From Streptomyces sp. 378 (GTDB lineage Bacteria; Actinomycetota; Actinomycetes; Streptomycetales; Streptomycetaceae), in assembly GCF_030124145.1 (NCBI RefSeq), contig NZ_JASKMS010000021.1, positions 62,001 to 126,000 of the forward strand: a stretch of DNA of 64,000 nucleotides. Reading direction: 5' to 3'. Shown here in pieces: positions 50,797 through 59,325 of the stretch. Position numbers and translations under genes: made by a program. The notes under the pieces were generated by a model, which was not told the DNA's origin, searched no databases, and saw only the letters and a list, made by a program, of their open reading frames with translations. How positions within the stretch are numbered: position 1 is the stretch's first letter; each line of letters opens with the position of its first letter.

Positions 50797-52107
50797 TCAG
50801 CGGGACTCGGTCAGACCGGAGTTGTCCTCGACGTCATGACCCGCGTCCTGACCGGCACCGGCTTCCGCACCGGCACCTGCCTCTTCACCGGCACCCGCTT
50901 CGCCGCCCGCACCGGCTTCCTGGCCCGCGCCCGCTTCGCCGCCGGCACCGGCCTCGTCGCCGGCACCGGCCTCGTCGCCGGCGCCGCCGCCCGCGCCGAG
51001 GGTCGCGCCGACCGCCTCCAGGGCGGTGGTCACCGGCTGGAAGAACGTCTCGCCGCCGACCGTGCAGTCACCGCTGCCGCCGGAGGTCAGACCGATCGCG
51101 AGACCGTCCTGGGTGAACAGCGAGCCGCCGCTGTCGCCCGGCTCGGCACAGACGTTGGTCTGGATGAGACCGGTGACGGTGCCCTCCGGGTAGTTCACCG
51201 TGGCGTCGAGTCCGAGGACCTGGCCGTCGGCGAGCCCGGTGGTGCTGCCCATCCGGAAGACCTGCTGACCGACGGTCGCCTCGGCGGCCTCGGTGATCTG
51301 GACCGTCTGGTTACCGGTGTTGACCTCGCTGGGGGCCTGGGTCGCCGGGTCGTCGTACTTCACGAGTGCGAAGTCACCGGCGCCGGGGAAGGTCGACTGA
51401 TCGACGGTGGCGATCGGCTGGCCGCCCTGCGTGTCGGACCACTCGTTGCCGCCGAGGGTGCAGTGACCGGCCGTCAGGAAGGCCGGGGAACCGTCGCCCG
51501 CGGTGACGTTGAAACCGAGGGAGCAGCGCGAGCCGCCCGCGAAGATGGCGTCCCCGCCGGAGACGAACGGCTTGAAGACGCCGGAGGACTTCTTGAGCGT
51601 GGCCATGCCGGAGCCGAGCTCCTGCACGGTGGATTCCAGTCTGTCCCACTTGGCGCCGGTCACGGTGCTGTCGGCGGTCACCAGCAGCTTGTTGGTGCGC
51701 GGGTCGATCGACCACGAGGTGCCCGCGATGGTCGCCTCGGACTTCAGCGTCGACGCCCCGTCCTGGAGCTCCGACCAGCTGTTGTCGACCTCGCGGACCT
51801 TCGCACCGGCCGCCTTCGCCTGCACGATCACGTTGTTGTTGTCACCCGGCACGACGTTGACGACCAGCTGCCGGCCGGCACTGTCGTAGTAGGAGCCGCC
51901 GAACGCCTCGCCGAGGAGCCCGGAGAGCTGCGAGGCGAGATCCGAGGCGTCGCCCGCCTTCAGGGTCTTCGGCGCTGCCGCCGCGTCACCGGACGAACCA
52001 TCCTGGGAGGCGTTGGCGTTGGGGAGCAGGATCGCGGCCGCGCCGAGCGCCACCACGCTGCCCGCCGCTATCGCGGCCTTGCGCTTCGGAATTCGCTTGT
52101 GACTCAA
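50797..52107 (-). CDS. S1 family trypsin-like serine protease with a GAGxEA repeat tail
   Basis: Exported protease of 436 residues. It has a signal peptide (about 1-34, RKAAIAAGSVVALGAAAILLPNANAS), a pro-region (about 45-175) and a chymotrypsin-fold domain with His in TAGHCT, Asp in GDFALVKYD and Ser in PGDSGGS, plus GLTSGGSGDC. The tail holds eight hexapeptide units GAG-x-E/D-A (DNA 50842-50985) and ends DNSGLTESR. TTG 52107 is chosen for the GGAGGAGAG four bases upstream. It is divergent from the double-glycine peptide locus. Apart from the tail it parallels the protease at 9092. Confidence 0.9.
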   Translation of the reverse strand: MSHKRIPKRKAAIAAGSVVALGAAAILLPNANASQDGSSGDAAAAPKTLKAGDASDLASQLSGLLGEAFGGSYYDSAGRQLVVNVVPGDNNNVIVQAKAAGAKVREVDNSWSELQDGASTLKSEATIAGTSWSIDPRTNKLLVTADSTVTGAKWDRLESTVQELGSGMATLKKSSGVFKPFVSGGDAIFAGGSRCSLGFNVTAGDGSPAFLTAGHCTLGGNEWSDTQGGQPIATVDQSTFPGAGDFALVKYDDPATQAPSEVNTGNQTVQITEAAEATVGQQVFRMGSTTGLADGQVLGLDATVNYPEGTVTGLIQTNVCAEPGDSGGSLFTQDGLAIGLTSGGSGDCTVGGETFFQPVTTALEAVGATLGAGGGAGDEAGAGDEAGAGGEAGAGQEAGAGGEAGAGEEAGAGAEAGAGQDAGHDVEDNSGLTESR

Positions 52108-52849
52108 ACTTCTCTCCTCCTGGGGGACGGAGTACGTGCCGCCGTCCGGCAGCTTCTGGGGGGCGCCTGGATGGCTGTTGGTACGCACGGGCCGCACGGG
52201 GCGTTCAATTCCGTTTGCAAGTGATCCCTTCGCATCGTGGAATCGGCCAACTCCCGTCGCCCGCGCGTCGGCCGCTCGGTCCGCGACCGGCCTGCTCACA
52301 CGGACCGGTCCGACGGGGCGGGTCCGGCGGTCTCGCGGAAAGCCATGGCCGGATGCCGCCTTTCCGGCAGCGGGGTCCCGCGCCATAGCGGAACGGAACA
52401 CTCCGTATCCGCCCGGGAACGATCCGTTGTCATGACGGAGTCGAATCCCGGCTTCAGTGAATCTGCACATCGAATGCTCAAACCGGTCACCGAAAGAAGG
52501 GTTGTCCACGCCCCGGCGGGGTGGGTCACGCCTTTGGGGCGGGAGTGCCGGATTCGCCGCCCGAAGAAGCAAGGGCCCGAATGCGCTGATGCGGTGCCCC
52601 ATGTGAAGAACTCGCTCCCATGCGGTGTCCAGACCTGCACGGATCGGTGCCGCTGAGGCGCAAGTTCCCTGGTGGGGCAGGTGGTTGATTGGAAGGGCGG
52701 ACCAGCAGCGTGCTTTGATCCATCGCACCGCGGGGGCCGCCCAGGGCATTCGGAAACGAAAGTCCGGCACTCGCGGTCGCGGCCGTCATCTGTCCCCAGA
52801 GGGGGCCGCTCCCCCCTTGTGAGATATCCATATGAAGGGAAGTTCCATC
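52108..52849. other. 742-base divergent intergenic region
   Basis: The longest gene-free stretch in the window, with patches of lower GC. It separates the S1 protease from the double-glycine peptide gene and must hold both promoters. Small frames such as 52432-52656 have poor codon bias and were not called. A GGGGG-CCGCT-CCCCC hairpin (52801-52815) sits about 35 bases before the peptide start. No tRNA or small RNA was recognised. Confidence 0.6.
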
Positions 52850-53065
52850 ATGAACTCCACCCCCCAGGTTGAGACCGTCGAGATCGCCGACGCCGAGCTC
52901 GACGCCGTCTCCGGCGGTCTGGCCGTGAACGCCCTGAACACCGTCACCGACACGGTGAACGGCATCGCTCCGGTTTCCGGCCTGGCCGACACGGCCGTCG
53001 GCACCGTCGAGGGTGTCACCGGCCTGAACACGGCCCCGGTCACCAACCTGGTCGCCGGTCTCTGA
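52850..53065 (+). CDS. Double-glycine leader peptide precursor of an NHLM-type export locus
   Basis: A 71-residue precursor. The 23-residue leader MNSTPQVETVEIADAELDAV-SGG fits the ELxxVxGG consensus cut by C39 peptidases after Gly 23. The 48-residue core begins LAVNALNTV and ends NLVAGL. It uses only L, A, V, N, T, D, G, I, P, S and E: no Cys, aromatic or basic residue, net charge about -3. Two related halves share APV-(S/T)-(G/N)-L. GAAGGGA lies nine bases before the ATG. The C39 exporter gene follows two genes later. Without Cys or a modifying enzyme it is not a lanthipeptide; a structural, signalling or unusual bacteriocin role is inference. Confidence 0.8.
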   Translation: MNSTPQVETVEIADAELDAVSGGLAVNALNTVTDTVNGIAPVSGLADTAVGTVEGVTGLNTAPVTNLVAGL

Positions 53066-53087
53066 TCGAGCCCCCGTGCCGTTGAGT

Positions 53088-53114
53088 CCCGGAGCCGCAG
53101 CCGGCGGTTCCGGG
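53088..53114 (+). terminator. Hairpin between precursor and exporter genes (attenuator-like)
   Basis: CCCGGAGCCG (53088-53097) pairs with CGGTTCCGGG (53105-53114), including one G-U pair, over a 7-base loop. It begins 23 bases after the precursor stop. In peptide operons such a partial terminator allows more precursor than exporter transcript; that role is inferred here from position. Confidence 0.55.
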
Positions 53115-53182
53115 TTCTTCGGGTGCCGTGACGGCTTCCGTCGCGGCCGTCGGTACCTCTTCTACGGGTGAGGGAAGTTCCC

Positions 53183-53989
53183 TTGCAGTTCCGCCAACAG
53201 GCCCTCGCCAAGCTCCAGTCACCGGAGGAACTCGACCTGCCGGTGCGGTTCGCGCGCCCGCAGGGCTGGCTCGTGCTCTCGGTGACGGTGGTCGCGATGG
53301 CGGCCGCCTCGGTCTGGGCGGTGACCGGTTCGGTGACCTCCACCGTCAGCGCGCCCGCCATCCTCACGCACGGGCGGGGCAGTTACGTCCTCCAGAGCCC
53401 CGTCGCGGGCCAGGTCACCGCCGTGCTCGCGAAACAGGGCCAGCAGGTGCCCGCGGGCTCTCCCGTGCTCAAGGTCCGTACGGCCGAGGGGGAAGCGGTC
53501 GTGCGCACGCTCGACGCGGGCCGGGTCTCCGCGCTCGCCGCGACCGTCGGGCAGATCATCCGGACCGGCGCGAACGTCGCCGCCGTCGAGAAGGTCGCCC
53601 GCACCGGGGACCCGCTCTACGCGACCGTGTACGTCCCGCCCGCCAACGCCGCCTCGATCCCCGACGACGCCGCCGTGGACCTGACCGTGCAGTCGGTGCC
53701 GACGCAGGAGTACGGCGTGCTGCGCGGCCATGTGAAGTCGGTGGACCGTTCCGCCCAGTCCCCGCAGCAGATCGCCGCGTTCCTCGGGGACAGCCAGCTG
53801 GGCCGGCAGTTCACCGAGAAGGGCAGGCCGGTGGCCGTGACGGTCCGGCTGGACAGGTCGTCCGCCACGAAGAGCGGCTACCGGTGGTCCTCCGCTGACG
53901 GGCCGCCGTTCAAGCTGACCTCCATGACCCTGGCCTCCGGCTCGATCCGGCTGGCCGATCAGCGCCCCGTCGACTGGCTGCTGCCATGA
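53183..53989 (+). CDS. NHLM/NHLP-type secretion membrane-fusion protein (HlyD-like)
   Basis: A 268-residue periplasmic-adaptor-type subunit with a short cytoplasmic N-terminus, one transmembrane helix (about 33-55, WLVLSVTVVAMAAASVWAVTG) and an HlyD/biotinyl-lipoyl-like domain (YVLQSPVAGQVTAVLAKQGQQVPAGSPVLKV). The start QFRQQALAKLQSPEELD matches bacteriocin-system secretion proteins. TTG 53183 has GAGGGAAG five bases upstream; GTG 53168 is an alternative. Its stop overlaps the C39 exporter ATG (ATGA), so the two are coupled. Confidence 0.85.
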   Translation: MQFRQQALAKLQSPEELDLPVRFARPQGWLVLSVTVVAMAAASVWAVTGSVTSTVSAPAILTHGRGSYVLQSPVAGQVTAVLAKQGQQVPAGSPVLKVRTAEGEAVVRTLDAGRVSALAATVGQIIRTGANVAAVEKVARTGDPLYATVYVPPANAASIPDDAAVDLTVQSVPTQEYGVLRGHVKSVDRSAQSPQQIAAFLGDSQLGRQFTEKGRPVAVTVRLDRSSATKSGYRWSSADGPPFKLTSMTLASGSIRLADQRPVDWLLP

Positions 53990-56211
53990 GCGCCACCGCA
54001 CAGGAGCCCCGGAGCAGGCGACGCGCCGCCCCGCCGAAGCGCAAGGTGCCCAAGGCCCGGGCGAAGACCGTCCGCACGCCCACCGTGCTCCAGATGGAGG
54101 CCGTCGAATGCGGCGCCGCCTCCCTGGCGATGGTGCTCGGCCACTACGGCAAGCACGTCCCGCTGGAGGAGCTGCGCATCGCCTGCGGTGTCTCCCGTGA
54201 CGGCTCGCGCGCGAGCAACCTCCTGAAGGCGGCCCGCTCTTACGGCCTGACGGCCAAGGGCATGCAGATGGACCTGGCCGCCCTCGCCGAGGTGACGTCG
54301 CCGGCCATCCTGTTCTGGGAGTTCAACCACTACGTCGTCTACGACGGCATGGGCCGCCGCTTCGGCCGTCGCGGCGTCTACATCAACGACCCCGGCAAGG
54401 GCCGCCGGTTCGTGCCCATGGAGGACTTCGACGGCAGCTTCACCGGTGTCGTGCTGGTGATGGAGCCCGGCGAGGACTTCACCCGGGGCGGCCGCAAGCC
54501 CGGAGTCCTGGGCGCGATGCCCGCCCGGTTGCGCGGCACGGCCGGCACGATGCCCGTGGCGGTGCTGGCGAGCCTGCTGCTGGTGGCGGTCGGCGCCGCG
54601 GTGCCCGCGCTCAGCCGCACCTACATCGACGCGTTCCTGATCGGCGACCAGACCTCGCTGCTCGGCGTGCTGTTCACGTCAATGGCCGCGTGTGTGCTGC
54701 TCACGGTCGTGCTGACCTGGCTCCAGCAGGCCAACCTGCTGCGCGGCCGCATCATCTCCTCCACGCTCTCCAGCGCCCGCTTCCTGCGGCATCTGCTGCG
54801 GCTGCCGGTGACGTTCTTCTCCCAGCGCAGCCCGGCCGACCTGGTGCAGCGGCTGCAGTCCAACGACGCGGTGTCCGAGACGCTGTCCCGCGACCTCGCG
54901 GCGGCGGGCGTGGACGCGGTCGTGGTCGTCCTGTACGCGGTCCTGCTGTACACCTACGACCCGCAGCTGACGTTCGTCGGCATCGGTGTGGCGCTGCTGA
55001 ACATCGTGGCCATGCGCGTGGTGATCCGGCTGCGGGCGACGCGCACGGCGAAGCTGCGCGCGGACACCGCCCGCCTCACCAACACCGCCTACACCGGCCT
55101 TCAGCTCATCGAGACGATGAAGGCGACCGGCGGCGAGGACGGCTACTTCCGCAAGTGGGCCGGGCAGCACGCCACCACGTTGGAGGAGCAACAGCGCCTG
55201 GGCGTGCCGAGCGCCTGGCTGGGCGTGGTCGCGCCGACCCTCGCCACCCTGAACAGCGCGCTCATCCTGTGGATCGGCGGCATGCGCGCGGTCGAGGGGC
55301 ACATCTCGGTCGGTCTGCTGGTCGCCTTCCAGGCCCTGGTCACCCGGTTCACGGCACCGCTGACCCGGCTGAACGGCGTCGCGGGCCGCATCCAGGACTT
55401 CGCGGCGGACGTGGCCCGGCTGAAGGACGTGGAGAACTTCCAGGCCGACCCGCTCTACGGCCGCCCCGGCGCCGTCGAGTCCACCCGCCGCCTTCAGGGC
55501 CATGTCGAGCTGGAGAACATCACGTTCGGCTACAGCCCGCTCGACAAGCCCCTGCTCAGCGGCTTCGATCTGACGGTCGGCCCCGGGCAGCAGGTCGCGC
55601 TGGTGGGCGGCTCGGGCAGCGGCAAGTCCACGGTGTCCCGCATGATCTCCGGGCTGTACGCGCCGTGGGAGGGCGTGATCCGCATCGATGGGCAGCGCAT
55701 CGAGGACATCCCGCGCGGAGCGCTGGCCGCCTCGGTCTCCTTCGTCGACCAGGAGGTGTTCCTCTTCGAGGGCACGGTGCGCGACAACGTGGCGCTGTGG
55801 GACCCGTCGATCCCGGACGACGCGGTGGAGGACGCGCTGCGCGACGCCGCCCTGTACGACGTGATCACCCGCCGCCCCGGCGGCATCCACAGCAGGGTCG
55901 AGCAGGACGGCCGCAACTTCTCCGGCGGGCAGCGCCAGCGCCTGGAGATCGCGCGGGCACTGGTGCGCCGCCCGAGCATCCTGGTGCTCGACGAGGTGAC
56001 GAGCGCCCTGGACGCCGAGACCGAACAGGTCGTGATGGACAACCTGCGCCGACGCGGCTGCGCCTGCGTGGTGATCGCGCACCGGCTCAGCACGGTGCGC
56101 GACAGCGACGAGATCGTCGTCCTGCAGCACGGCACGGTCGTGGAGCGGGGACGGCACGAGGACCTGGTGGCCCGCGGCGGCGCGTACGCGGCACTGGTCA
56201 GGGAGCGGTGA
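53986..56211 (+). CDS. C39 peptidase-containing ABC exporter (NHLM ABC1 type)
   Basis: A 741-residue exporter that should remove the double-glycine leader and export the peptide. An N-terminal C39 peptidase carries Gln 36, Cys 42 (VECGAAS), His 115 (FNHYVVYDG) and Asp 135 (YINDPGKG), so its catalytic set is complete. Six transmembrane helices follow (about 190-460), then an ATPase with Walker A GGSGSGKST, signature FSGGQRQRLEIARAL, Walker B LVLDEVTSALD and H-loop AHRLSTV. It overlaps the fusion-protein gene and is followed one base later by the second exporter. Confidence 0.92.
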   Translation: MSATAQEPRSRRRAAPPKRKVPKARAKTVRTPTVLQMEAVECGAASLAMVLGHYGKHVPLEELRIACGVSRDGSRASNLLKAARSYGLTAKGMQMDLAALAEVTSPAILFWEFNHYVVYDGMGRRFGRRGVYINDPGKGRRFVPMEDFDGSFTGVVLVMEPGEDFTRGGRKPGVLGAMPARLRGTAGTMPVAVLASLLLVAVGAAVPALSRTYIDAFLIGDQTSLLGVLFTSMAACVLLTVVLTWLQQANLLRGRIISSTLSSARFLRHLLRLPVTFFSQRSPADLVQRLQSNDAVSETLSRDLAAAGVDAVVVVLYAVLLYTYDPQLTFVGIGVALLNIVAMRVVIRLRATRTAKLRADTARLTNTAYTGLQLIETMKATGGEDGYFRKWAGQHATTLEEQQRLGVPSAWLGVVAPTLATLNSALILWIGGMRAVEGHISVGLLVAFQALVTRFTAPLTRLNGVAGRIQDFAADVARLKDVENFQADPLYGRPGAVESTRRLQGHVELENITFGYSPLDKPLLSGFDLTVGPGQQVALVGGSGSGKSTVSRMISGLYAPWEGVIRIDGQRIEDIPRGALAASVSFVDQEVFLFEGTVRDNVALWDPSIPDDAVEDALRDAALYDVITRRPGGIHSRVEQDGRNFSGGQRQRLEIARALVRRPSILVLDEVTSALDAETEQVVMDNLRRRGCACVVIAHRLSTVRDSDEIVVLQHGTVVERGRHEDLVARGGAYAALVRER

Positions 56212-56212
56212 G

Positions 56213-59038
56213 ATGACGGCCGTGCACGAAGGGCACGACGGCGACCTGGTGCTGGGCGCCTTGGGGCAGTTGGGTTCGCGCATCGACTGCGCCGGGTTCA
56301 ACCGCCTCGACCTCGAAGGCCCGCAGGTGCTGTGGCTGGTTGCGTCCGGGGCCGTGGACCTGTTCGCGGTCGACGCCGGGCAGCAGGGCCACTGGCATCA
56401 TCTGGGCCGGCTGGAGGCGGGCTCGCTGGTGCTCGGCCCGGTTCCCGGCCCGCAGCACACCCTGGTGGCCCGGCCGCTGCGGGACTGCGTGGTGCACCGC
56501 GTCGGCCTGCGCGAGCTGTACCAGCCCGCCGACACCACGACCTGGTCGTACGACGCGTACGGCAACCCGCAGTACGTGCCGCCGACGACGAGCCCGCTGG
56601 AGTACGCGCTCGCGCTCGGCGTCGGCCGCAGCCTGTCCATCCTCTTCCAGGCGCCGATGGCCACCGAACGGGCCGCGGCACCCACGGACGACGACGTGTT
56701 CTGGATGCAGGTGCCGCCCGGCAGCGTCCAGTACGGCTCGCTGTACGGCGCCGAGGCCGCGGCCGACCTGCTGATGGACCCCGCGCTGTGGCAGTCCATG
56801 GTCGACCAGCAGTACCGGCTGCTGACCACGCTGGACCGCTGGATCGAGCAGCTGGAGCGCACCCACGAGACGCGCACGGCGGAGGGCATCAAGGCCGGTG
56901 AGGCGGTGCGCGTCCAGGCCGACCGGACGCTGCTCGCCTCCATCGGCACGCGTTCCTCCCAGCGCACCACCGCGGCCGACGCGGACGCCACCTACGCGGC
57001 CTGCAAGCTGGTCGGTGAGGCGGCCGGGATCCGCCTCACCGAGCCGACCCGGAAGGACACCGGCGGCGACCGCCTCGACCCGGTCGAGCAGGTCGCCCTG
57101 GCCTCCCGTGTCCGCACCCGGGCCGTACGGCTCGACGGCCGCTGGTGGCGGGACAACGTGGGGCCGCTGGTCGGCCGGCGGGCCCTGTCGGGGGCGCCGG
57201 TGGCACTGCTGTGGCGGCGTGGCGGCTATGTCGCGGTGCATCCGTCGACCGGTCGTGAGACGCCGGTCGAGAAGGCCAACGCCGAGGAGTTCGAGCCGCG
57301 CGCGGTGATGTTCTACCGTCCGCTGCCCGAGCGCGGGCTCAGCCCGCTGAGGCTGCTGCGGTTCTGCGTACAGGGCATGCGCGGCGACCTGACCGGTCTG
57401 CTGCTCAGTGGTCTGGTCACGGTGGCGATCGGCGCGCTCGTGCCCGTCGCGACCGGCAAGGTGCTGGGCGAGTTCGTGCCGAAGGCGCAGACCGAACTGA
57501 TCGTGCAGGTGTGTCTGGCGGTGATGCTGAGCAGCGTGGTGGCGGCGGCCTTCATGCTGTTGCAGAACCTGACCATCCTGCGGCTGGAGGGCCGGATCGA
57601 GGCCACGCTCCAGCCGGCGGTGTGGGACCGGCTGCTGCGGCTGCCCACGAAGTTCTTCACCGAACGCTCCACCGGTGAGCTGGCCAGCGCGGCCATGGGC
57701 ATCAGCGCGATCCGCAGGCTGCTGGCGGGAGTCGGGCCGACGGTCGCCCAGTCGGTGACGGTCGGCGCGATGAACCTGGGGCTGCTGCTCTGGTACAGCG
57801 TGCCGATGGCGATGGCCGCGATCGGCATGCTCGTGGTGATCGCGGCGGTCTTCCTGGGGCTCGGGTTGTGGCAGGTGCGCTGGCAGCGGCGGCTGGTGGT
57901 GCTCTCCAACAAGCTGAACAACCAGGCGTTCCAGACGCTGCGCGGTCTGCCCAAGCTGCGGGTGGCCGCCGCCGAGAACTACGCGTACGCCGCGTGGGCC
58001 TCTCAGTTCGCGCGCAGCCGGGAGCTCCAGCAGAAGGTCGGCACCATCAAGAACCTCACGGCGGTGCTGGGCGCGGTGTACCTGCCGTTGTGCACCCTGC
58101 TGATGTTCATGCTGCTGGCCGGTCCGGCCCGGGGCTCGATGTCGGCGGCCGCGTTCCTCACCTTCAACACCTCGGTGACGATGCTGCTGACCTCCGTCAC
58201 CCAGCTGACGGGCGCGTTCGTCTCGGCGGTGGCCGTGCTGCCGCTGTTCGAGGAGATCAAGCCGGTGCTGGACGCCACGCCGGAGGTGCGCACGGCCAGC
58301 ACCCGGCCGGGTCCGCTGACCGGGGCGGTCGAGGCACGGCGGGTGTCCTTCCGCTACGCGGACGACGGTCCGCTGGTCCTGGACGACGTGTCGTTCGAGG
58401 CGCGGCCGGGCGAGTTCGTCGCGATCGTCGGCCCGAGCGGCTGCGGCAAGTCGACGCTGCTGCGGCTGCTGATCGGCTTCGACCGGCCCGTGTCGGGCAG
58501 CGTCCTGTACGACGGGCAGGACCTGGCGGCCCTGGACCAGTCGGCGGTGCGTCGCCAGTGCGGGGTGGTGCTCCAGCACGCGCAGCCGTTCTCCGGCTCG
58601 ATCCTGGACGTCATCTGCGGCACCGAGCCGTACACGCCGGAGGAGGCGATGGCGGCCGCCGAGATGGCCGGTCTGGCCGAGGACATCAAGCGGATGCCGA
58701 TGGGTCTGCACACCATCGTGGCGGGCAGTGGAGCCGTTTCCGGCGGGCAGCGCCAGCGGCTGATGATCGCCCAGGCGCTGATCCGCCGGCCGCGGATCCT
58801 CTTCTTCGACGAGGCGACCAGCGCCCTGGACAACGACACGCAGCGCACGGTCATCGAGAGCACCAAGGCCCTGCACGCGACCCGGATCGTCATCGCACAC
58901 CGGCTGTCGACCGTGATGGACGCCGACCGGGTCGTGGTGATGGAGGAGGGCAAGGTCATCCAGCAGGGCCCGCCCGCGCAGCTCCTGGCCGACACGAGCG
59001 GCCGCCTGCACGAGCTGGTCCGCCGCCAGCTGGCGTGA
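56213..59038 (+). CDS. Second ABC exporter of the peptide locus (NHLM ABC2 type)
   Basis: A 941-residue ABC protein without a C39 domain. An N-terminal region of about 330-380 residues (sensor or docking, with cyclic-nucleotide-like beta segments near the start) precedes six membrane helices (about 390-650) and an ATPase (about 705-930: Walker A GPSGCGKST, signature VSGGQRQRLMIAQAL, Walker B LFFDEATSALD, H-loop AHRLSTV). Size and order fit the NHLM_micro_ABC2 type, which accompanies the C39 exporter. It may form a heterodimer with that exporter; this is inference. Confidence 0.9.
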   Translation: MTAVHEGHDGDLVLGALGQLGSRIDCAGFNRLDLEGPQVLWLVASGAVDLFAVDAGQQGHWHHLGRLEAGSLVLGPVPGPQHTLVARPLRDCVVHRVGLRELYQPADTTTWSYDAYGNPQYVPPTTSPLEYALALGVGRSLSILFQAPMATERAAAPTDDDVFWMQVPPGSVQYGSLYGAEAAADLLMDPALWQSMVDQQYRLLTTLDRWIEQLERTHETRTAEGIKAGEAVRVQADRTLLASIGTRSSQRTTAADADATYAACKLVGEAAGIRLTEPTRKDTGGDRLDPVEQVALASRVRTRAVRLDGRWWRDNVGPLVGRRALSGAPVALLWRRGGYVAVHPSTGRETPVEKANAEEFEPRAVMFYRPLPERGLSPLRLLRFCVQGMRGDLTGLLLSGLVTVAIGALVPVATGKVLGEFVPKAQTELIVQVCLAVMLSSVVAAAFMLLQNLTILRLEGRIEATLQPAVWDRLLRLPTKFFTERSTGELASAAMGISAIRRLLAGVGPTVAQSVTVGAMNLGLLLWYSVPMAMAAIGMLVVIAAVFLGLGLWQVRWQRRLVVLSNKLNNQAFQTLRGLPKLRVAAAENYAYAAWASQFARSRELQQKVGTIKNLTAVLGAVYLPLCTLLMFMLLAGPARGSMSAAAFLTFNTSVTMLLTSVTQLTGAFVSAVAVLPLFEEIKPVLDATPEVRTASTRPGPLTGAVEARRVSFRYADDGPLVLDDVSFEARPGEFVAIVGPSGCGKSTLLRLLIGFDRPVSGSVLYDGQDLAALDQSAVRRQCGVVLQHAQPFSGSILDVICGTEPYTPEEAMAAAEMAGLAEDIKRMPMGLHTIVAGSGAVSGGQRQRLMIAQALIRRPRILFFDEATSALDNDTQRTVIESTKALHATRIVIAHRLSTVMDADRVVVMEEGKVIQQGPPAQLLADTSGRLHELVRRQLA

Positions 59039-59085
59039 CGCAGGGCACTCCCCCGCAGCCCCTGGTCCCGCACGGCGCTGCTGCC

Positions 59086-59111
59086 GGCACTCCCGGTCGT
59101 CCCGGGATGCC
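59086..59111. terminator. Weak hairpin after the peptide-export operon
   Basis: GGCACTCCCGG and CCGGGATGCC pair around TCGT with one bulge, 48 bases after the exporter stop. It is a candidate terminator only. The rest of the 287-base gap up to the Ppx gene shows no gene; a TTGACG at 59293-59298 could be a -35 element. Confidence 0.35.
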
Positions 59112-59325
59112 GCTTATCGTGCGATCCCGCCTCCCCCGACCCGGCGTGCCCGGACGGGCCGCACGAGGCCGGCAACGGCGTGGCGCGTGCCGGAGCAGGA
59201 AGCGCCGCCGGTGGCGGACATGCGACCGTCAGGAGCCGCGGCGGCCCCGCCGTCCGGTGGCGCGTCCTCGCCGGTGCGGAGCGTGCGGTCTGTTGACGGG
59301 CTCCGTATGTGGGTACCCACCGCCC

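Noticed and set aside
52432..52656. Additional small precursor-like gene in the long intergenic region
   Set aside because: The translation shows poor third-position bias, no double-glycine motif and mixed composition, unlike its neighbours.
52850..53065. Lanthipeptide or other cysteine-dependent modified peptide
   Set aside because: The core has no Cys, and no LanM, LanB, LanC, YcaO or radical SAM gene is present in the locus.
56198..59011. A 937-codon open frame on the minus strand opposite the second ABC exporter
   Set aside because: It has no family-like sequence, is rich in Arg, Gln, His and Gly, and lies antisense to a clear ABC transporter; such frames are common in very GC-rich DNA.
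59114..59320. Small minus-strand frame of 68 codons between the exporter and the Ppx gene
   Set aside because: No ribosome-binding site or family pattern; low-complexity Arg/Gly/Ala translation typical of shadow frames.
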